DNA of 64,000 nucleotides from Sinisalibacter aestuarii. Its GTDB lineage: Bacteria; Pseudomonadota; Alphaproteobacteria; Rhodobacterales; Rhodobacteraceae. The position numbers and the translations under genes are program-made. The notes under the pieces were generated by a model that saw only the letters and a program-made list of their open reading frames with translations, was not told the DNA's origin and ran no database searches. The stretch is taken from positions 245,048 to 309,047 of the forward strand of contig NZ_BROH01000003.1 in NCBI RefSeq assembly GCF_027923545.1, written 5' to 3'. Below, in pieces: positions 17,427 to 26,627 of this stretch (position 1 is its first letter; each line of letters begins with the position of its first letter).

Positions 17427-19094
17427 ATGACCACCCAAACGCAAATTTCCCACGACCCTGTCACCTTCGACATTATCCAGAACGCGCTTCAGGCCGTGGC
17501 GGACGAAATGTTCGTGGCGCAGCGCAAGACCTCGATGAGCGCGATCATCTACGAAGTGCTCGACCTGTCCTCCTCGATCCTCGACGCCAGCGGCCAGATC
17601 GCGGCCTCGGGGGCGGGCATCCCGGCCTTTATCGGCGTGCTCGACAAGGCGATTGCCGGCATTCTCGCGAAGTTTCCGCTCGACGAGATCAGGCCGGGCG
17701 ATGTGTTCGCCTCGAACGATCCCTATTACGGCGGGGTGACCCACCTCAACGACATGGTGCTCGCCGCCCCCATCTTTGCCGATGGGCGTCTGGTGGCCTG
17801 GGTCTCCAACATCGCGCATTGGAACGATGTGGGCGGCATGGTGCCCGGCTCGATGTCGTCCGACGCCACCGAGATCTTTCAGGAAGGCGTGCGCATTCCG
17901 GCGGTCAAGCTGTTCGACGCGGGCAAGGAGAACAAGGCGGTTTTCGACATCCTCTACGTCAACACCCGGCTGCCCGATTACCTGCGGGGCGACCTCTGGG
18001 CCGGGATCGCGGGGCTTCGGACCGGCGAACGCCGGATCATGGAGCTGATCACCAAATACGGCGCCGATACCTTCGAGGCGGCTGTCGAGGATTTCATGAC
18101 GCTTGGCGAAACCCGCGCGCGCAAGGCCCTCGGCGACCTGCCCGAAGGCAGCTACGAATTCTCCGAAGAGCAGGATACCGGCCAGGTTCACAAGGTGGTG
18201 CTGACCATCACCAAGGACGAGTTCATCGTCGACCTGACCGACAACCCGGCGCAGGCGGGCTCGTCCAACTCCTCGCGCGAAGGCACCGAGATCGCCGTTC
18301 AACTGGCGTTCAAATCCTTTACCGACCCGGATGCGCCGGGCAATGGCGGCTTCTTCCGCCCGCTGAACGTGATCACCAGGCCCGGCACGATCTTCCACGT
18401 GCAGGAACCGGGGGCGCTCGGCTATTACTCCGAGGTCGAAATCCGGCTGTTCGACATGCTGCTGCGCGCGCTCGCGCACCATTTCCCCGGTGTCGTGCCC
18501 GCCGGCAACTTCGCCTCGATCTGCGGCACTGTGGTGGGCGGCCCTCACCCGGAAACCGGCCGTCACTATACCATCGTCGAACCGCAGGTTGGCGGTTGGG
18601 GCGGCTGGAACGGCCATGACGGGCCTTCCGGTCAGTTCTCCGGCTTCCATGGCGAAACCTTCAACTGCCCGGCGGAGGTGGCCGAGGCCCGCTATGGCCT
18701 TGCGGTCGATCAGGTGGCGCTCAATCCGGAGCCCGGTGGCGAAGGCCAGTGGCGCGGCGGCAAGGGGATCGACGTGCATTACCGCGTGCGGGCCGACAAC
18801 AACTTCCTGTCGCTCGGCTACACCCGCTCGCGCATCCCGCCCTGGGGGGTCGATGGCGGCCTTGACGGCTCGACGAACTATGTCGAAGTCATCCGCACCG
18901 ATGGCAGCAGGCAGCGCTTTTCCTTCGCCACCAATGTCGAAGTGAATACCGGAGACGTGATCCGCGTGGTCACAGGCAATGGCGGCGGCTACGGCCCCCC
19001 GCAGAACCGCGCACCGCAAGACATCGCCCTCGATCTGCGCGACGGCTACCTCACCCCGGAACGCGCCAGAGAAATCTACGGCTACGACGCCTGA
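17427..19094 (+). CDS. hyuB: Hydantoinase B / oxoprolinase-type subunit HyuB (second copy)
   Basis: A 555-residue HyuB beginning near TTQTQISHDPVTFDIIQNAL. Typical segments are FASNDPYYGGVTHLND near residue 100, AHWNDVGGMVPGS near 130, GGWGGWNGHDGPSG near 395 and GGGYGPP near the C-terminus. I prefer the ATG at 17427, with GGAG eight bases upstream; an in-frame GTG at 17418 would overlap the hyuA stop. It should act as a complex with the HyuA encoded just before it. Confidence 0.92.
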   Translation: MTTQTQISHDPVTFDIIQNALQAVADEMFVAQRKTSMSAIIYEVLDLSSSILDASGQIAASGAGIPAFIGVLDKAIAGILAKFPLDEIRPGDVFASNDPYYGGVTHLNDMVLAAPIFADGRLVAWVSNIAHWNDVGGMVPGSMSSDATEIFQEGVRIPAVKLFDAGKENKAVFDILYVNTRLPDYLRGDLWAGIAGLRTGERRIMELITKYGADTFEAAVEDFMTLGETRARKALGDLPEGSYEFSEEQDTGQVHKVVLTITKDEFIVDLTDNPAQAGSSNSSREGTEIAVQLAFKSFTDPDAPGNGGFFRPLNVITRPGTIFHVQEPGALGYYSEVEIRLFDMLLRALAHHFPGVVPAGNFASICGTVVGGPHPETGRHYTIVEPQVGGWGGWNGHDGPSGQFSGFHGETFNCPAEVAEARYGLAVDQVALNPEPGGEGQWRGGKGIDVHYRVRADNNFLSLGYTRSRIPPWGVDGGLDGSTNYVEVIRTDGSRQRFSFATNVEVNTGDVIRVVTGNGGGYGPPQNRAPQDIALDLRDGYLTPERAREIYGYDA

Positions 19095-19115
19095 TCCCGC
19101 GCGCACCGACATATC

Positions 19116-19141
19116 CGCCCGCCACAGCCCTGCGGCGGGCG
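19116..19141 (+). terminator. Hairpin between hyuB and hypH
   Basis: CGCCCGCC (19116-19123) and GGCGGGCG (19134-19141) form a perfect 8-bp stem in the 79-base gap. There is no U tract, so it is more likely an intercistronic structure than a full stop. Confidence 0.5.
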
Positions 19142-19173
19142 ATCCCTCTCCATCTTTCCGAAAAGAGGCGCCT

Positions 19174-20685
19174 ATGCCCTACACGCCCCATGGCAAACAC
19201 CTGATCGCCGGCGACCTCGTCGGCGCGGACGAAACCTTCACCTCCACGCCCGTCTCCGGCGCACCCTTCACCTTCAGCGCCGGCAGCGCCGCGCTGATCG
19301 ACCGCGCCGCGACCGCCGCCGAGGAGGCATTCTGGACCTACGGCTATACCGATGCCGAAACCCGGGCGCTCTTGCTTGAGACCATCGCCGACGAGATCGA
19401 GGATCGTGGCGTCGAGATCACCGAAACCGGATCGGCCGAGACCGGCCTGCCGCCCGTGCGCCTCGACGGCGAACGGGGCCGCACGACCGGCCAGCTTCGC
19501 ATGTTCGCAACTCATATTCGCAAGGGCGACTATCTCGACCGCCGCCATGACGAAGCCCTGCCCGACCGTGCCCCCGCGCCGCGCCCCGATCTGAAGCTCG
19601 TGCAGCGCCCGCTGGGTCCGGTCGCGGTTTTCGGGGCATCGAATTTTCCCCTCGCCTTCTCGACCGCCGGCGGCGACACCGCCTCGGCGCTGGCCGCAGG
19701 CTGCCCGGTTGTCGTGAAGGGCCACGAAGCCCATCCCGGCACGGCCGAGCTCGTCGCCGAGGCGATCACCGCCGCGGTAGCGAAATGCGGCCTGCCGGCG
19801 GGCACCTTCTCGATGGTCCATGGCGGCTCGCTCGATGTCGGCAAAGCGCTTGTCGAACACCCTCTGATCATGGCCGCCGGCTTCACCGGATCGCTGCGTG
19901 GCGGCCGCGCGCTCTACGATCTCTGCGCGGCGCGTCCCAATCCGATCCCCTTCTATGGCGAGCTTGGCTCGATCAACCCGATGTTCCTCCTGCCCGCCGC
20001 CATGGCGGCCCGGGCCGGGGCGATGGGCACGGGCTGGGCCGGATCGCTCACCATGGGTGTGGGCCAGTTCTGCACCAATCCCGGCGTCGCCATCGTGCCC
20101 GATGGCCCGGAGGCCGATGCGTTCATCGAGGCCTCCGCCACCGCGCTCGCGGCAACCGGCAGCCAGACGATGCTGACGGAAGGCATCGCCAATGCCTATC
20201 GCCACGGGCGCGATGCGCTGATCACCACCGGGGCGGCCCGCGAAGTGCTGTCGAAAACCTGCGAGGGGCGCAGTGGCGCGCCGTCGCTTTTCGTCACCAG
20301 TGGTGCGGAATGGGCCGCGAACCCGGATCTCGGCCATGAAGTCTTCGGCCCGCTCGGGATCGTGATCCGCACCTCCGGCCGGGACGAAATGCGCGAGATC
20401 GCCCGCGGCCTCGCCGGTCAGCTCACCTGCACGATCCACATGGAGGAGGCGGATAGCGGTTTTGCGCGCGAGCTTGTCCCGATCCTCGAACGCAAGGCCG
20501 GGCGCCTGCTCGTCAACGGCTTTCCGACCGGCGTCGAGGTCTGCGACGCGATGGTGCATGGCGGCCCCTACCCCGCCACCACCTTTGCCGGCACCTCCGT
20601 CGGCACAATGGCGATCCGGCGGTTCCTGCGCCCGGTCAGCTATCAGAACTTCCCCGACACCCTCCTGCCCGGTGATCTGACATGA
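19174..20685 (+). CDS. hypH: Alpha-ketoglutarate semialdehyde dehydrogenase
   Basis: A 503-residue aldehyde dehydrogenase. Catalytic residues are in place: Cys300 (GQFCTNPG), the general base Glu263 (YGELGSIN) and Asn157 (GASNFPLAFS). The FCTNPG loop and the ELGSINP segment are typical of 2,5-dioxovalerate dehydrogenases, which oxidise alpha-ketoglutarate semialdehyde with NAD(P)+, the last step of hydroxyproline breakdown. The semialdehyde would come from hypD, encoded on the other strand. AAAGAGGCGCCT precedes the ATG at 19174. The gene overlaps the next by ATGA. Confidence 0.9.
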   Translation: MPYTPHGKHLIAGDLVGADETFTSTPVSGAPFTFSAGSAALIDRAATAAEEAFWTYGYTDAETRALLLETIADEIEDRGVEITETGSAETGLPPVRLDGERGRTTGQLRMFATHIRKGDYLDRRHDEALPDRAPAPRPDLKLVQRPLGPVAVFGASNFPLAFSTAGGDTASALAAGCPVVVKGHEAHPGTAELVAEAITAAVAKCGLPAGTFSMVHGGSLDVGKALVEHPLIMAAGFTGSLRGGRALYDLCAARPNPIPFYGELGSINPMFLLPAAMAARAGAMGTGWAGSLTMGVGQFCTNPGVAIVPDGPEADAFIEASATALAATGSQTMLTEGIANAYRHGRDALITTGAAREVLSKTCEGRSGAPSLFVTSGAEWAANPDLGHEVFGPLGIVIRTSGRDEMREIARGLAGQLTCTIHMEEADSGFARELVPILERKAGRLLVNGFPTGVEVCDAMVHGGPYPATTFAGTSVGTMAIRRFLRPVSYQNFPDTLLPGDLT

Positions 20686-21983
20686 ACGCCGCCGCGCTGA
20701 AAGAGCTTGAGGCCAGGCTCGACGCCCGGCTTGCCGACATGCATGCCGGTCAGATCGACTGGCTGGCGAAGCTCGTCTCCTTCGACAGCGTGCGCGGCAA
20801 TGTCGGCCCCTGTCAGGATTGGCTGGCGGGCGAATTCGCCGCGCGCGGCTGGTCGGTGGACAGCTTCACCATCGACGAGGTGGATATCGCGGGCAGGCCC
20901 GGCGCCTCGCCCGTGGTCGATACCGATTACAGCGACGCGAAGATCGTCGTCGCCACTCACGAGGTCGACGATGGCAAAGGCAGGAGCCTGATCCTTCAGG
21001 GCCATATCGACGTGGTCCCGCCCGGCGCGCCGGAGCTTTGGGAAAACCCGCCATTCCAGCCGATCGTCAAAGACGGCTGGATGTACGGGCGCGGCGCGGA
21101 TGACATGAAGGTCGGGGTCGCCGAGATGGTGCATGCATTGGATGCGCTGCGCGACCTCGGCTACGTGCCGGATGCGCGGGTTCATATCGAAACCGTCTGC
21201 GAGGAAGAATGCACCGGCAACGGCGCGCTGGCCACGCTGGAGCGCGGCTACCGGGCGGAGGCGTGCTTTATCCCCGAAAGCATGAACGGCAGGATGATCC
21301 GCGCCGAGCTTGGCTCGGTCTGGGTTCGCGTGCGTCTCTTCGGCAAGCCCGGCCACGTGCTGGGAACCGTCTCCGACAGTTCCAGCGCCACCTTGTCGGC
21401 CTACGAATATGTCAAAGACCTGCGCGCGCTTACCGCCGAGATCAACGTCGAGGCCAGGGATCATCCTTACTTCGGCCATATCGACAATCCGGTTAAGTTC
21501 AGCCTCGGCAAGATCAGGGGCGGCGACTGGCTTGGCTCCGTCCCGTCCTGGGCCGAGATCGAGTGCCGGATTTCGGTCTTGCCCGGCATCACCCTGCCGC
21601 AGATGCGCGCGCGCGTCAGCGAGCGTGTCCGATCCACCGCGGCGCGGCTCGAAGCAACCGTGGACCCGGTCATCGAATGGATCGGCTTCCAGGCCGACGG
21701 CCATGTGTTCGAGCCCGGCACCGAGGCCGAGGCGACCCTTGCCCGCGTGCATAAATCCGTGCATGGCACCGAGATGGAAACCTTCAGCCAGACGGCCACC
21801 TCCGACACCCGCCAATACGATCTCTATTACGGCATCCCGACCCTGTGCTATGGCGGCCATGGCGAAGGCGCCCATTCGCCACTCGAACGCACCAACCTCG
21901 CCTCGATGCGCGAAACCACCAAGATCATCGCATTGTTCATTGCCGAATGGTGCGGCCTCAGACCGATTGAACAGGAGAGCTGA
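20682..21983 (+). CDS. M20-family metallohydrolase (ArgE/DapE-like)
   Basis: A 433-residue M20 zinc hydrolase. Metal and catalytic residues appear in LQGHIDVVPPG near residue 105, GRGADDMKVG near 143, ETVCEEECTGNG near 170 and a late His in GGHGEGAHSP near 395. The family removes acyl, carbamoyl or peptide groups from amino acids. Following hyuAB in the operon, it could hydrolyse the ring-opened product (for example an N-carbamoyl or N-acyl imino acid); this is inference. Its start overlaps the hypH stop by ATGA. Confidence 0.88.
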   Translation: MNAAALKELEARLDARLADMHAGQIDWLAKLVSFDSVRGNVGPCQDWLAGEFAARGWSVDSFTIDEVDIAGRPGASPVVDTDYSDAKIVVATHEVDDGKGRSLILQGHIDVVPPGAPELWENPPFQPIVKDGWMYGRGADDMKVGVAEMVHALDALRDLGYVPDARVHIETVCEEECTGNGALATLERGYRAEACFIPESMNGRMIRAELGSVWVRVRLFGKPGHVLGTVSDSSSATLSAYEYVKDLRALTAEINVEARDHPYFGHIDNPVKFSLGKIRGGDWLGSVPSWAEIECRISVLPGITLPQMRARVSERVRSTAARLEATVDPVIEWIGFQADGHVFEPGTEAEATLARVHKSVHGTEMETFSQTATSDTRQYDLYYGIPTLCYGGHGEGAHSPLERTNLASMRETTKIIALFIAEWCGLRPIEQES

Positions 21984-21986
21984 TCC

Positions 21987-22337
21987 ATGACCATCACCCG
22001 TTTCGAACCCGGCCCCCGGATGAGCCAGGCCGTCGCACATGGCGACACGATCTATCTCGCCGGCATGGTCGGCGCGGAGGGTGCGGAGGTCGCCGAACAG
22101 GCGAAGGCCGCGCTCGCCGAGGTCGACCGCGTACTGGCCGCGATGGGCAGCAGCAAATCGCACGCGCTTCAGATCATCGTCTGGCTTGCCGACATGGCCG
22201 ATTTCGCCGCCATGAACGCGGTCTACGATGCATGGATCGACCCGGAAAACCCGCCGGCCCGTGCCTGCGGCGAAGCAAAGCTGGCGACGCCGGGCTACAA
22301 GGTGGAATTCATCGTAACGGCGGCGAAACCCGGCTGA
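21987..22337 (+). CDS. RidA-family protein (reactive enamine/imine deaminase-like)
   Basis: A 116-residue Rid-superfamily protein with VAHGDTIYLAGMVG near residue 17, a central MGSSKSHALQIIVWLADMADF and the C-terminal ACGEAKLATPGYKVEFIVTA. The conserved arginine in PPARACGEA is present, consistent with the canonical deaminase. It would help hydrolyse unstable imine or enamine intermediates such as those produced by the D-hydroxyproline oxidase. Last gene of the operon, 3 bases after the M20 gene. Confidence 0.88.
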   Translation: MTITRFEPGPRMSQAVAHGDTIYLAGMVGAEGAEVAEQAKAALAEVDRVLAAMGSSKSHALQIIVWLADMADFAAMNAVYDAWIDPENPPARACGEAKLATPGYKVEFIVTAAKPG

Positions 22338-22343
22338 GATCGC

Positions 22344-22377
22344 CCCGGGCGATGGGCAATGGTCCATCGCCTGCCGG
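22344..22377. terminator. Hairpin between the two convergent operons
   Basis: GGCGATGG (22348-22355) pairs with CCATCGCC (22364-22371), extended outside by partly complementary CCC/GGG. It lies in the 87-base gap between RidA and the convergent proline-racemase-family gene and is the probable common terminator. Confidence 0.55.
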
Positions 22378-22424
22378 GTGCGGTCCGCCCGGGGCGGCGG
22401 CACCGCACAAGCCTGCCAATGTGG

Positions 22425-23456
22425 TTACTGAGCGCCCGGCCAGGTATCCGCCACACGATACCCAAGCGGGAACGGATCGCTTGGGTCGAGCATCAACTGC
22501 CTGTGCTCGGTCACCCAGGCCCGCCCCTCGACCGAGGGGATGATGGCCGGCGTTCCCGCGAGTTGCACGGTTTCTTCTATCCGGCAGTCAAACCGCGTTC
22601 CGATGATCGATTCACCGATGAACCTGTCGCCGACGCCAAGCTCGCCGCGGGCATGGAGCACGGCCATTCGTGCCGAACACCCCGTGCCGGTGGGCGAGCG
22701 GTCAAGCTTGCCCGGCTCGATGGCGACGGTATTCCGTCCCACGGCCACACCGTCCTGATAGCGCAGCGGCCGGGTGAACTGGCAGAACGAAATGTGCCGC
22801 CAGTCGGGGTTGTCGGGATGGCTGAACCCCAGTTGCTCGGTGGCCGCGCGGGTCAGTTTCATGCCGACAGCCGTCAGGTCAGCGGCCTCATCGGGGCTGA
22901 TCGAAAACCCCAGCGCCTCCGCATCCACCAGAACGAAGCTGTCGCCGCCATAAGCTGTGTCGACGGTCAGGGTGCCGAGGCCCTCGACCTCGATCTCCGC
23001 GCCCAGATGCGAGACGAAACTCGGATGGTTGGTGATCCGGACGGAATGCGCCTTGCCGTCTCTGCAGACGGCCCGCACTTCCACCAGGCCGCCCGGCGCC
23101 TCGATAAAAAACCGCGTTTCGGGCTCCTGCATCTCCACCAGGCCGATATCGAGCAACACCGTCGCCACGCAGATCGAATTCGAGCCGGACATCGGCGGCG
23201 TGTGAACCGGCTCCATGATGATGAACCCGGCCGCGGCGCGCGGGTCTTTCGGCGGAACCAGCAGATTGACATGGCGAAAGACGCCGCCGCGCGGCTCGTT
23301 CAGAACGAAATCGCGCAGTGCCCCATCCTGGGCGATCCAGCGGGATTGCTCCCAGATCGTCTCGCCGGGCGGCGGCGCCACGCCGCCGATGATGACATCG
23401 CCAACCTCGCCCTCGGCATGGCAGCCGACCACCTGGATACTGCGTGTCGAGCGCAT
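22425..23456 (-). CDS. Proline racemase superfamily enzyme with Ser/Thr active-site pair
   Basis: A 343-residue member of the proline racemase superfamily. The first catalytic position is Ser90 (PPMSGSNS, where racemases have MCGHGT) and the second is Thr256 (DRSPTGTGC, where racemases have SPCGTG). With both cysteines missing, it cannot be a standard two-base racemase or epimerase. Thr at the second site is known in trans-3-hydroxy-L-proline dehydratases (Cys/Thr). A dehydratase making 1-pyrroline-2-carboxylate is the best guess, and the Ldh2-family reductase at 34233 would then make proline. It is last in the minus-strand operon, 8 bases after the M20 gene. Confidence 0.85.
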   Translation of the reverse strand: MRSTRSIQVVGCHAEGEVGDVIIGGVAPPPGETIWEQSRWIAQDGALRDFVLNEPRGGVFRHVNLLVPPKDPRAAAGFIIMEPVHTPPMSGSNSICVATVLLDIGLVEMQEPETRFFIEAPGGLVEVRAVCRDGKAHSVRITNHPSFVSHLGAEIEVEGLGTLTVDTAYGGDSFVLVDAEALGFSISPDEAADLTAVGMKLTRAATEQLGFSHPDNPDWRHISFCQFTRPLRYQDGVAVGRNTVAIEPGKLDRSPTGTGCSARMAVLHARGELGVGDRFIGESIIGTRFDCRIEETVQLAGTPAIIPSVEGRAWVTEHRQLMLDPSDPFPLGYRVADTWPGAQ

Positions 23457-23464
23457 GGCACCCC

Positions 23465-24625
23465 CTAACCGAGTGTTGCCGTCTGAGCCAGCCGGACCCA
23501 GTAGCTGACGCCCGCCGGGATGATCCGGTCGTTAAAATCGTATCCGGAGGTATGAAGCGCCGCCGTATCGCCCTGCCCGATGAAGACGTAGCAGGCTGGC
23601 CGCTCATCGGCCATGTACGAAAAGTCGTCGCCGCCCATCAAAGGCTCCATTGCGCTGTCGACGTTTGCCGGCCCGACGATGTCTCCGGCGATGCCGGCGC
23701 AGAAATCGGTCAGCTCGGGATCGTTCATGACCACCCCGGTCACGCGGTCAATCCTGACCGAAACCGTGACGCCGAGCGCCTGCCCGACGCCGGTCGCGAT
23801 CTCTTCGAGGCGGCGGGAGGCCATATCGCGCAGGTCGGGATCGAGCGTCCGGATCGTGCCGGCCAGATGGGCCTCGGTCGGGATCACATTGTAGGCGTTG
23901 CCCGCATGCATCTGGGTAAACGAAACCACGGCGGATTGCAGCGGCCCCGTTTCGCGCGACACGATCGCCTGCACCGCCGAGAGCACCTGCGCCGCGGCGA
24001 CAAGGGGGTCGCTTGTGGTATGTGGCCAGGCGGCATGTCCGCCCGCGCCCGTCAGCGTGATATCGAACATGTCGACGGAGGCGAGCAATGGCCCGGGCCG
24101 GGTCAGGACCTGGCCTTCCGGGAAACCCGGAAGGTTATGCAGGGCAAACACCTTTTCAATCGGCCAGCGTTCGAAAAGCCCGTCCTTGGCCATCGCCAGC
24201 CCACCGGCGCCGCCCTCTTCGGCAGGCTGGAAAATCACCGCCACGCTCCCCGCGAAATCCCGCGTTTCGGCCAGGTATTTCGCGGCACCGAGCAGCATTG
24301 CCGTATGCCCGTCATGGCCGCAGGCATGCATCTTTCCCGGCTGCTGCGATGCATATTCCGCCTCCGACGCCTCTTCGATCGGCAGGGCATCCATATCCGC
24401 CCTGAGCCCGATCGTGGCGCCGGGCCGGCTGCCGCGGATGATGCCGACAACGCCGGTCTTGCCCAGACCTGTCGCCACCTCGTCGACACCGAAGGACCGG
24501 AGCAGTTCGGCCACCCGGGCGGCGGTGCGATGCTCTTCATACATGAGTTCGGGATGAGCATGAAAATCGTGCCGCCAGGCGGCGATTTCATCGGCAAGAT
24601 CGTTGATGCGGTTCAGAATTGGCAT
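23465..24625 (-). CDS. M20D amidohydrolase (hippurate hydrolase/N-acyl-amino-acid amidohydrolase-like)
   Basis: A 386-residue M20D peptidase. Motifs are [15 protein letters not shown] near residue 18, [10 protein letters not shown] near 73, [20 protein letters not shown] near 98 and [10 protein letters not shown] near 134. The Cys-Gly-His-Asp metal site is typical of indole-acetyl-amino-acid hydrolases and hippuricases. It would cleave an N-acyl or amide-linked amino acid brought in by the dipeptide importer of the same operon. It lies 10 bases after the importer ATPase gene. Confidence 0.9.
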   Translation of the reverse strand: MPILNRINDLADEIAAWRHDFHAHPELMYEEHRTAARVAELLRSFGVDEVATGLGKTGVVGIIRGSRPGATIGLRADMDALPIEEASEAEYASQQPGKMHACGHDGHTAMLLGAAKYLAETRDFAGSVAVIFQPAEEGGAGGLAMAKDGLFERWPIEKVFALHNLPGFPEGQVLTRPGPLLASVDMFDITLTGAGGHAAWPHTTSDPLVAAAQVLSAVQAIVSRETGPLQSAVVSFTQMHAGNAYNVIPTEAHLAGTIRTLDPDLRDMASRRLEEIATGVGQALGVTVSVRIDRVTGVVMNDPELTDFCAGIAGDIVGPANVDSAMEPLMGGDDFSYMADERPACYVFIGQGDTAALHTSGYDFNDRIIPAGVSYWVRLAQTATLG

Positions 24626-24635
24626 ATGGCAAAAC

Positions 24636-25625
24636 CTACAGGATATCGTCGCGCAGGCAGGCCTTGAAATGGCCCGGCGCGACCTGGTTCATGGTTGGGC
24701 GTGTTTGCGCACAGTCGGCGGTGGCGTAGCGGCAGCGGGTCCGCAACACACAGCCCGAAGGCGGATCAATCGGCGACGGCACATCGCCCTCCATCACGAT
24801 GCGTGCGCGCTTGCGGGCCGGGTCCGGCACCGGCGCCGCCGAAAGAAGCGCCTCCGTGTAGGGGTGGCGCGGGCGGGCAAAGAGGCTTTCGCGCGGGGCC
24901 AGTTCCATCAGATGGCCAAGATACATCACCGCCACCCGGTCGCAGAAATGCTCGACCACGGCGAGATCGTGGGAGATGAAAAGGATGGTGAGATCGAGCT
25001 TTTCCTTCAGGTCGTGGAGCAGATTCAGCACCTGGGCCTGAACCGAAACATCCAGCGCCGAAACAGGTTCGTCGGCGACCAGCATGTCGGGCTTGACCGC
25101 CAGCGCGCGGGCGATGCCGATCCGCTGGCGCTGCCCGCCGGAAAATTCATGCGGGAACCGTCTGGCGGCATCCGCCGGAAGGCCAACGAGATCGAGAAGG
25201 CGGGCAACCTCCTCGCGCTGCTCGGCACGGTTGCCCAGGCGATGGATTTCCATGCCCTCGGCCACGAGATCGCCGACCCGGCGGCGCGGGTTCAGGCTGG
25301 CGAAAGGATCCTGAAAGATCATCTGAACGCGGCGCCGGTAGGGCTGCATCTTCGCGGGCGGCAGATCGGCGATTTCTTTGCCGTCGAACACCATGTTCCC
25401 CGAGGTCGGCGGAATGAGCCCAACCAGCATCCGCCCCACGGTCGTCTTGCCGGACCCGGATTCGCCCACAAGGCCAAACACCTCGCCCTTGCGGATGGAG
25501 AAGGTTACGCCCTCGACCGCGTGAACCTGCTTTTTGGGGCCGAGCAGGCCCGAAGGCGCGGGAAAGCGCTTGGTCAGATCGCGGGCTTCGAACAGCGGGC
25601 GGGTCTCGGAAGCGATGTCTTTCAT
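24636..25625 (-). CDS. Dipeptide/oligopeptide ABC transporter ATPase (DppF/OppF type)
   Basis: A 329-residue ATPase with Walker [14 protein letters not shown] near residue 52, signature [15 protein letters not shown] near 160 and Walker [15 protein letters not shown] near 180. The C-terminal extension with clustered cysteines ([14 protein letters not shown]) is usual for OppD/OppF proteins. Start at 25625: AGGAGGTGACCCG precedes the ATG, and it overlaps the DppD stop by ATGA. A longer frame upstream is only out-of-frame reading of dppD. Confidence 0.93.
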   Translation of the reverse strand: MKDIASETRPLFEARDLTKRFPAPSGLLGPKKQVHAVEGVTFSIRKGEVFGLVGESGSGKTTVGRMLVGLIPPTSGNMVFDGKEIADLPPAKMQPYRRRVQMIFQDPFASLNPRRRVGDLVAEGMEIHRLGNRAEQREEVARLLDLVGLPADAARRFPHEFSGGQRQRIGIARALAVKPDMLVADEPVSALDVSVQAQVLNLLHDLKEKLDLTILFISHDLAVVEHFCDRVAVMYLGHLMELAPRESLFARPRHPYTEALLSAAPVPDPARKRARIVMEGDVPSPIDPPSGCVLRTRCRYATADCAQTRPTMNQVAPGHFKACLRDDIL

Positions 25626-26626
25626 CGGGTCACCTCCTGCCAGCGAATGCAGCGCACCTTGTGCTGCGGCGCCACCTCCTCCAGCGCCGGCCCCGCGGCA
25701 CGGCAGGCATCTTTTGCCAGCGTGCAGCGCGGCGCGAAGCGGCACCCGGCGGGGCGGTCGAGGGGGTTGGGCGGCGCGCCGCCGATGGTCGGCAAATGCC
25801 CGTCTTTCAGCCCGTGATCGCCCCCCGGGATCGAGGCCATCAGCCCCACGGTATAGGGGTGGCGCGGATTGGCGAAGATCTCGGCAACCGGGCCCTCCTC
25901 CACCACCTGCCCCGAATACATCACGGCGACACGATCCGCGATCTCGGCGACGACACCGAGATTGTGGGTGATGAAGAGCACGGACATGCCGATTTCCGCC
26001 TGCAACCGGCGGATCAGATCGAGAATTTGCGCCTGGATCGTCACATCGAGCGCCGTGGTCGGCTCGTCGGCGATCAGAAGGCCGGGCCGGCATGACAGCG
26101 CGATCGCGATCATCACGCGCTGGCGCATCCCGCCCGAAAGCTGGTGCGGATAATCCTTCACACGCCGTTCGGGCGCGGGGATGCCGACCAGCCGCAGCAT
26201 CTCCACGGCCTGCGCCCGCGCCTCGCGCTTGCTGGCGCCGTGGTGCAGCCGGATGGATTCGGCGATCTGATCGCCGATCGACCAGACCGGGTCGAGCGAG
26301 GTCATCGGCTCCTGAAACACCATGGCCATGTCGCGCCCACGCACCTCGCGCATCTGGCGCTCCGGCAGCGACAGCACGTCGATCCCGGCGCCGTCATTGC
26401 CCCGCAGCGTGATCGTGCCGGCCTCGACCTGCCCGCCACCCCGGCCAACGAGGCGCATGATCGACAGGCTGGTCACGCTCTTTCCGGAGCCGGATTCGCC
26501 GACCAGCCCCAGCGTCTTGCCCCGGGGAACCGAGAAGCTGACATCTTCGACACTCACCACCTTGCCGCGGGGCGTATCGAATGTGGTGCGCAGATTGGCG
26601 ACTTCGAGAAGGGGCGCTTCGCTCAT
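25622..26626 (-). CDS. Dipeptide/oligopeptide ABC transporter ATPase (DppD/OppD type)
   Basis: A 334-residue ATPase with Walker [14 protein letters not shown] near residue 41, signature [15 protein letters not shown] near 160 and Walker [15 protein letters not shown] near 180. The C-terminal oligopeptide-binding extension contains the paired cysteines. It forms a heterodimer with the DppF-type protein encoded next. It starts 1 base after the permease gene stop. Confidence 0.93.
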   Translation of the reverse strand: MSEAPLLEVANLRTTFDTPRGKVVSVEDVSFSVPRGKTLGLVGESGSGKSVTSLSIMRLVGRGGGQVEAGTITLRGNDGAGIDVLSLPERQMREVRGRDMAMVFQEPMTSLDPVWSIGDQIAESIRLHHGASKREARAQAVEMLRLVGIPAPERRVKDYPHQLSGGMRQRVMIAIALSCRPGLLIADEPTTALDVTIQAQILDLIRRLQAEIGMSVLFITHNLGVVAEIADRVAVMYSGQVVEEGPVAEIFANPRHPYTVGLMASIPGGDHGLKDGHLPTIGGAPPNPLDRPAGCRFAPRCTLAKDACRAAGPALEEVAPQHKVRCIRWQEVTR

Positions 26627-26627
26627 C

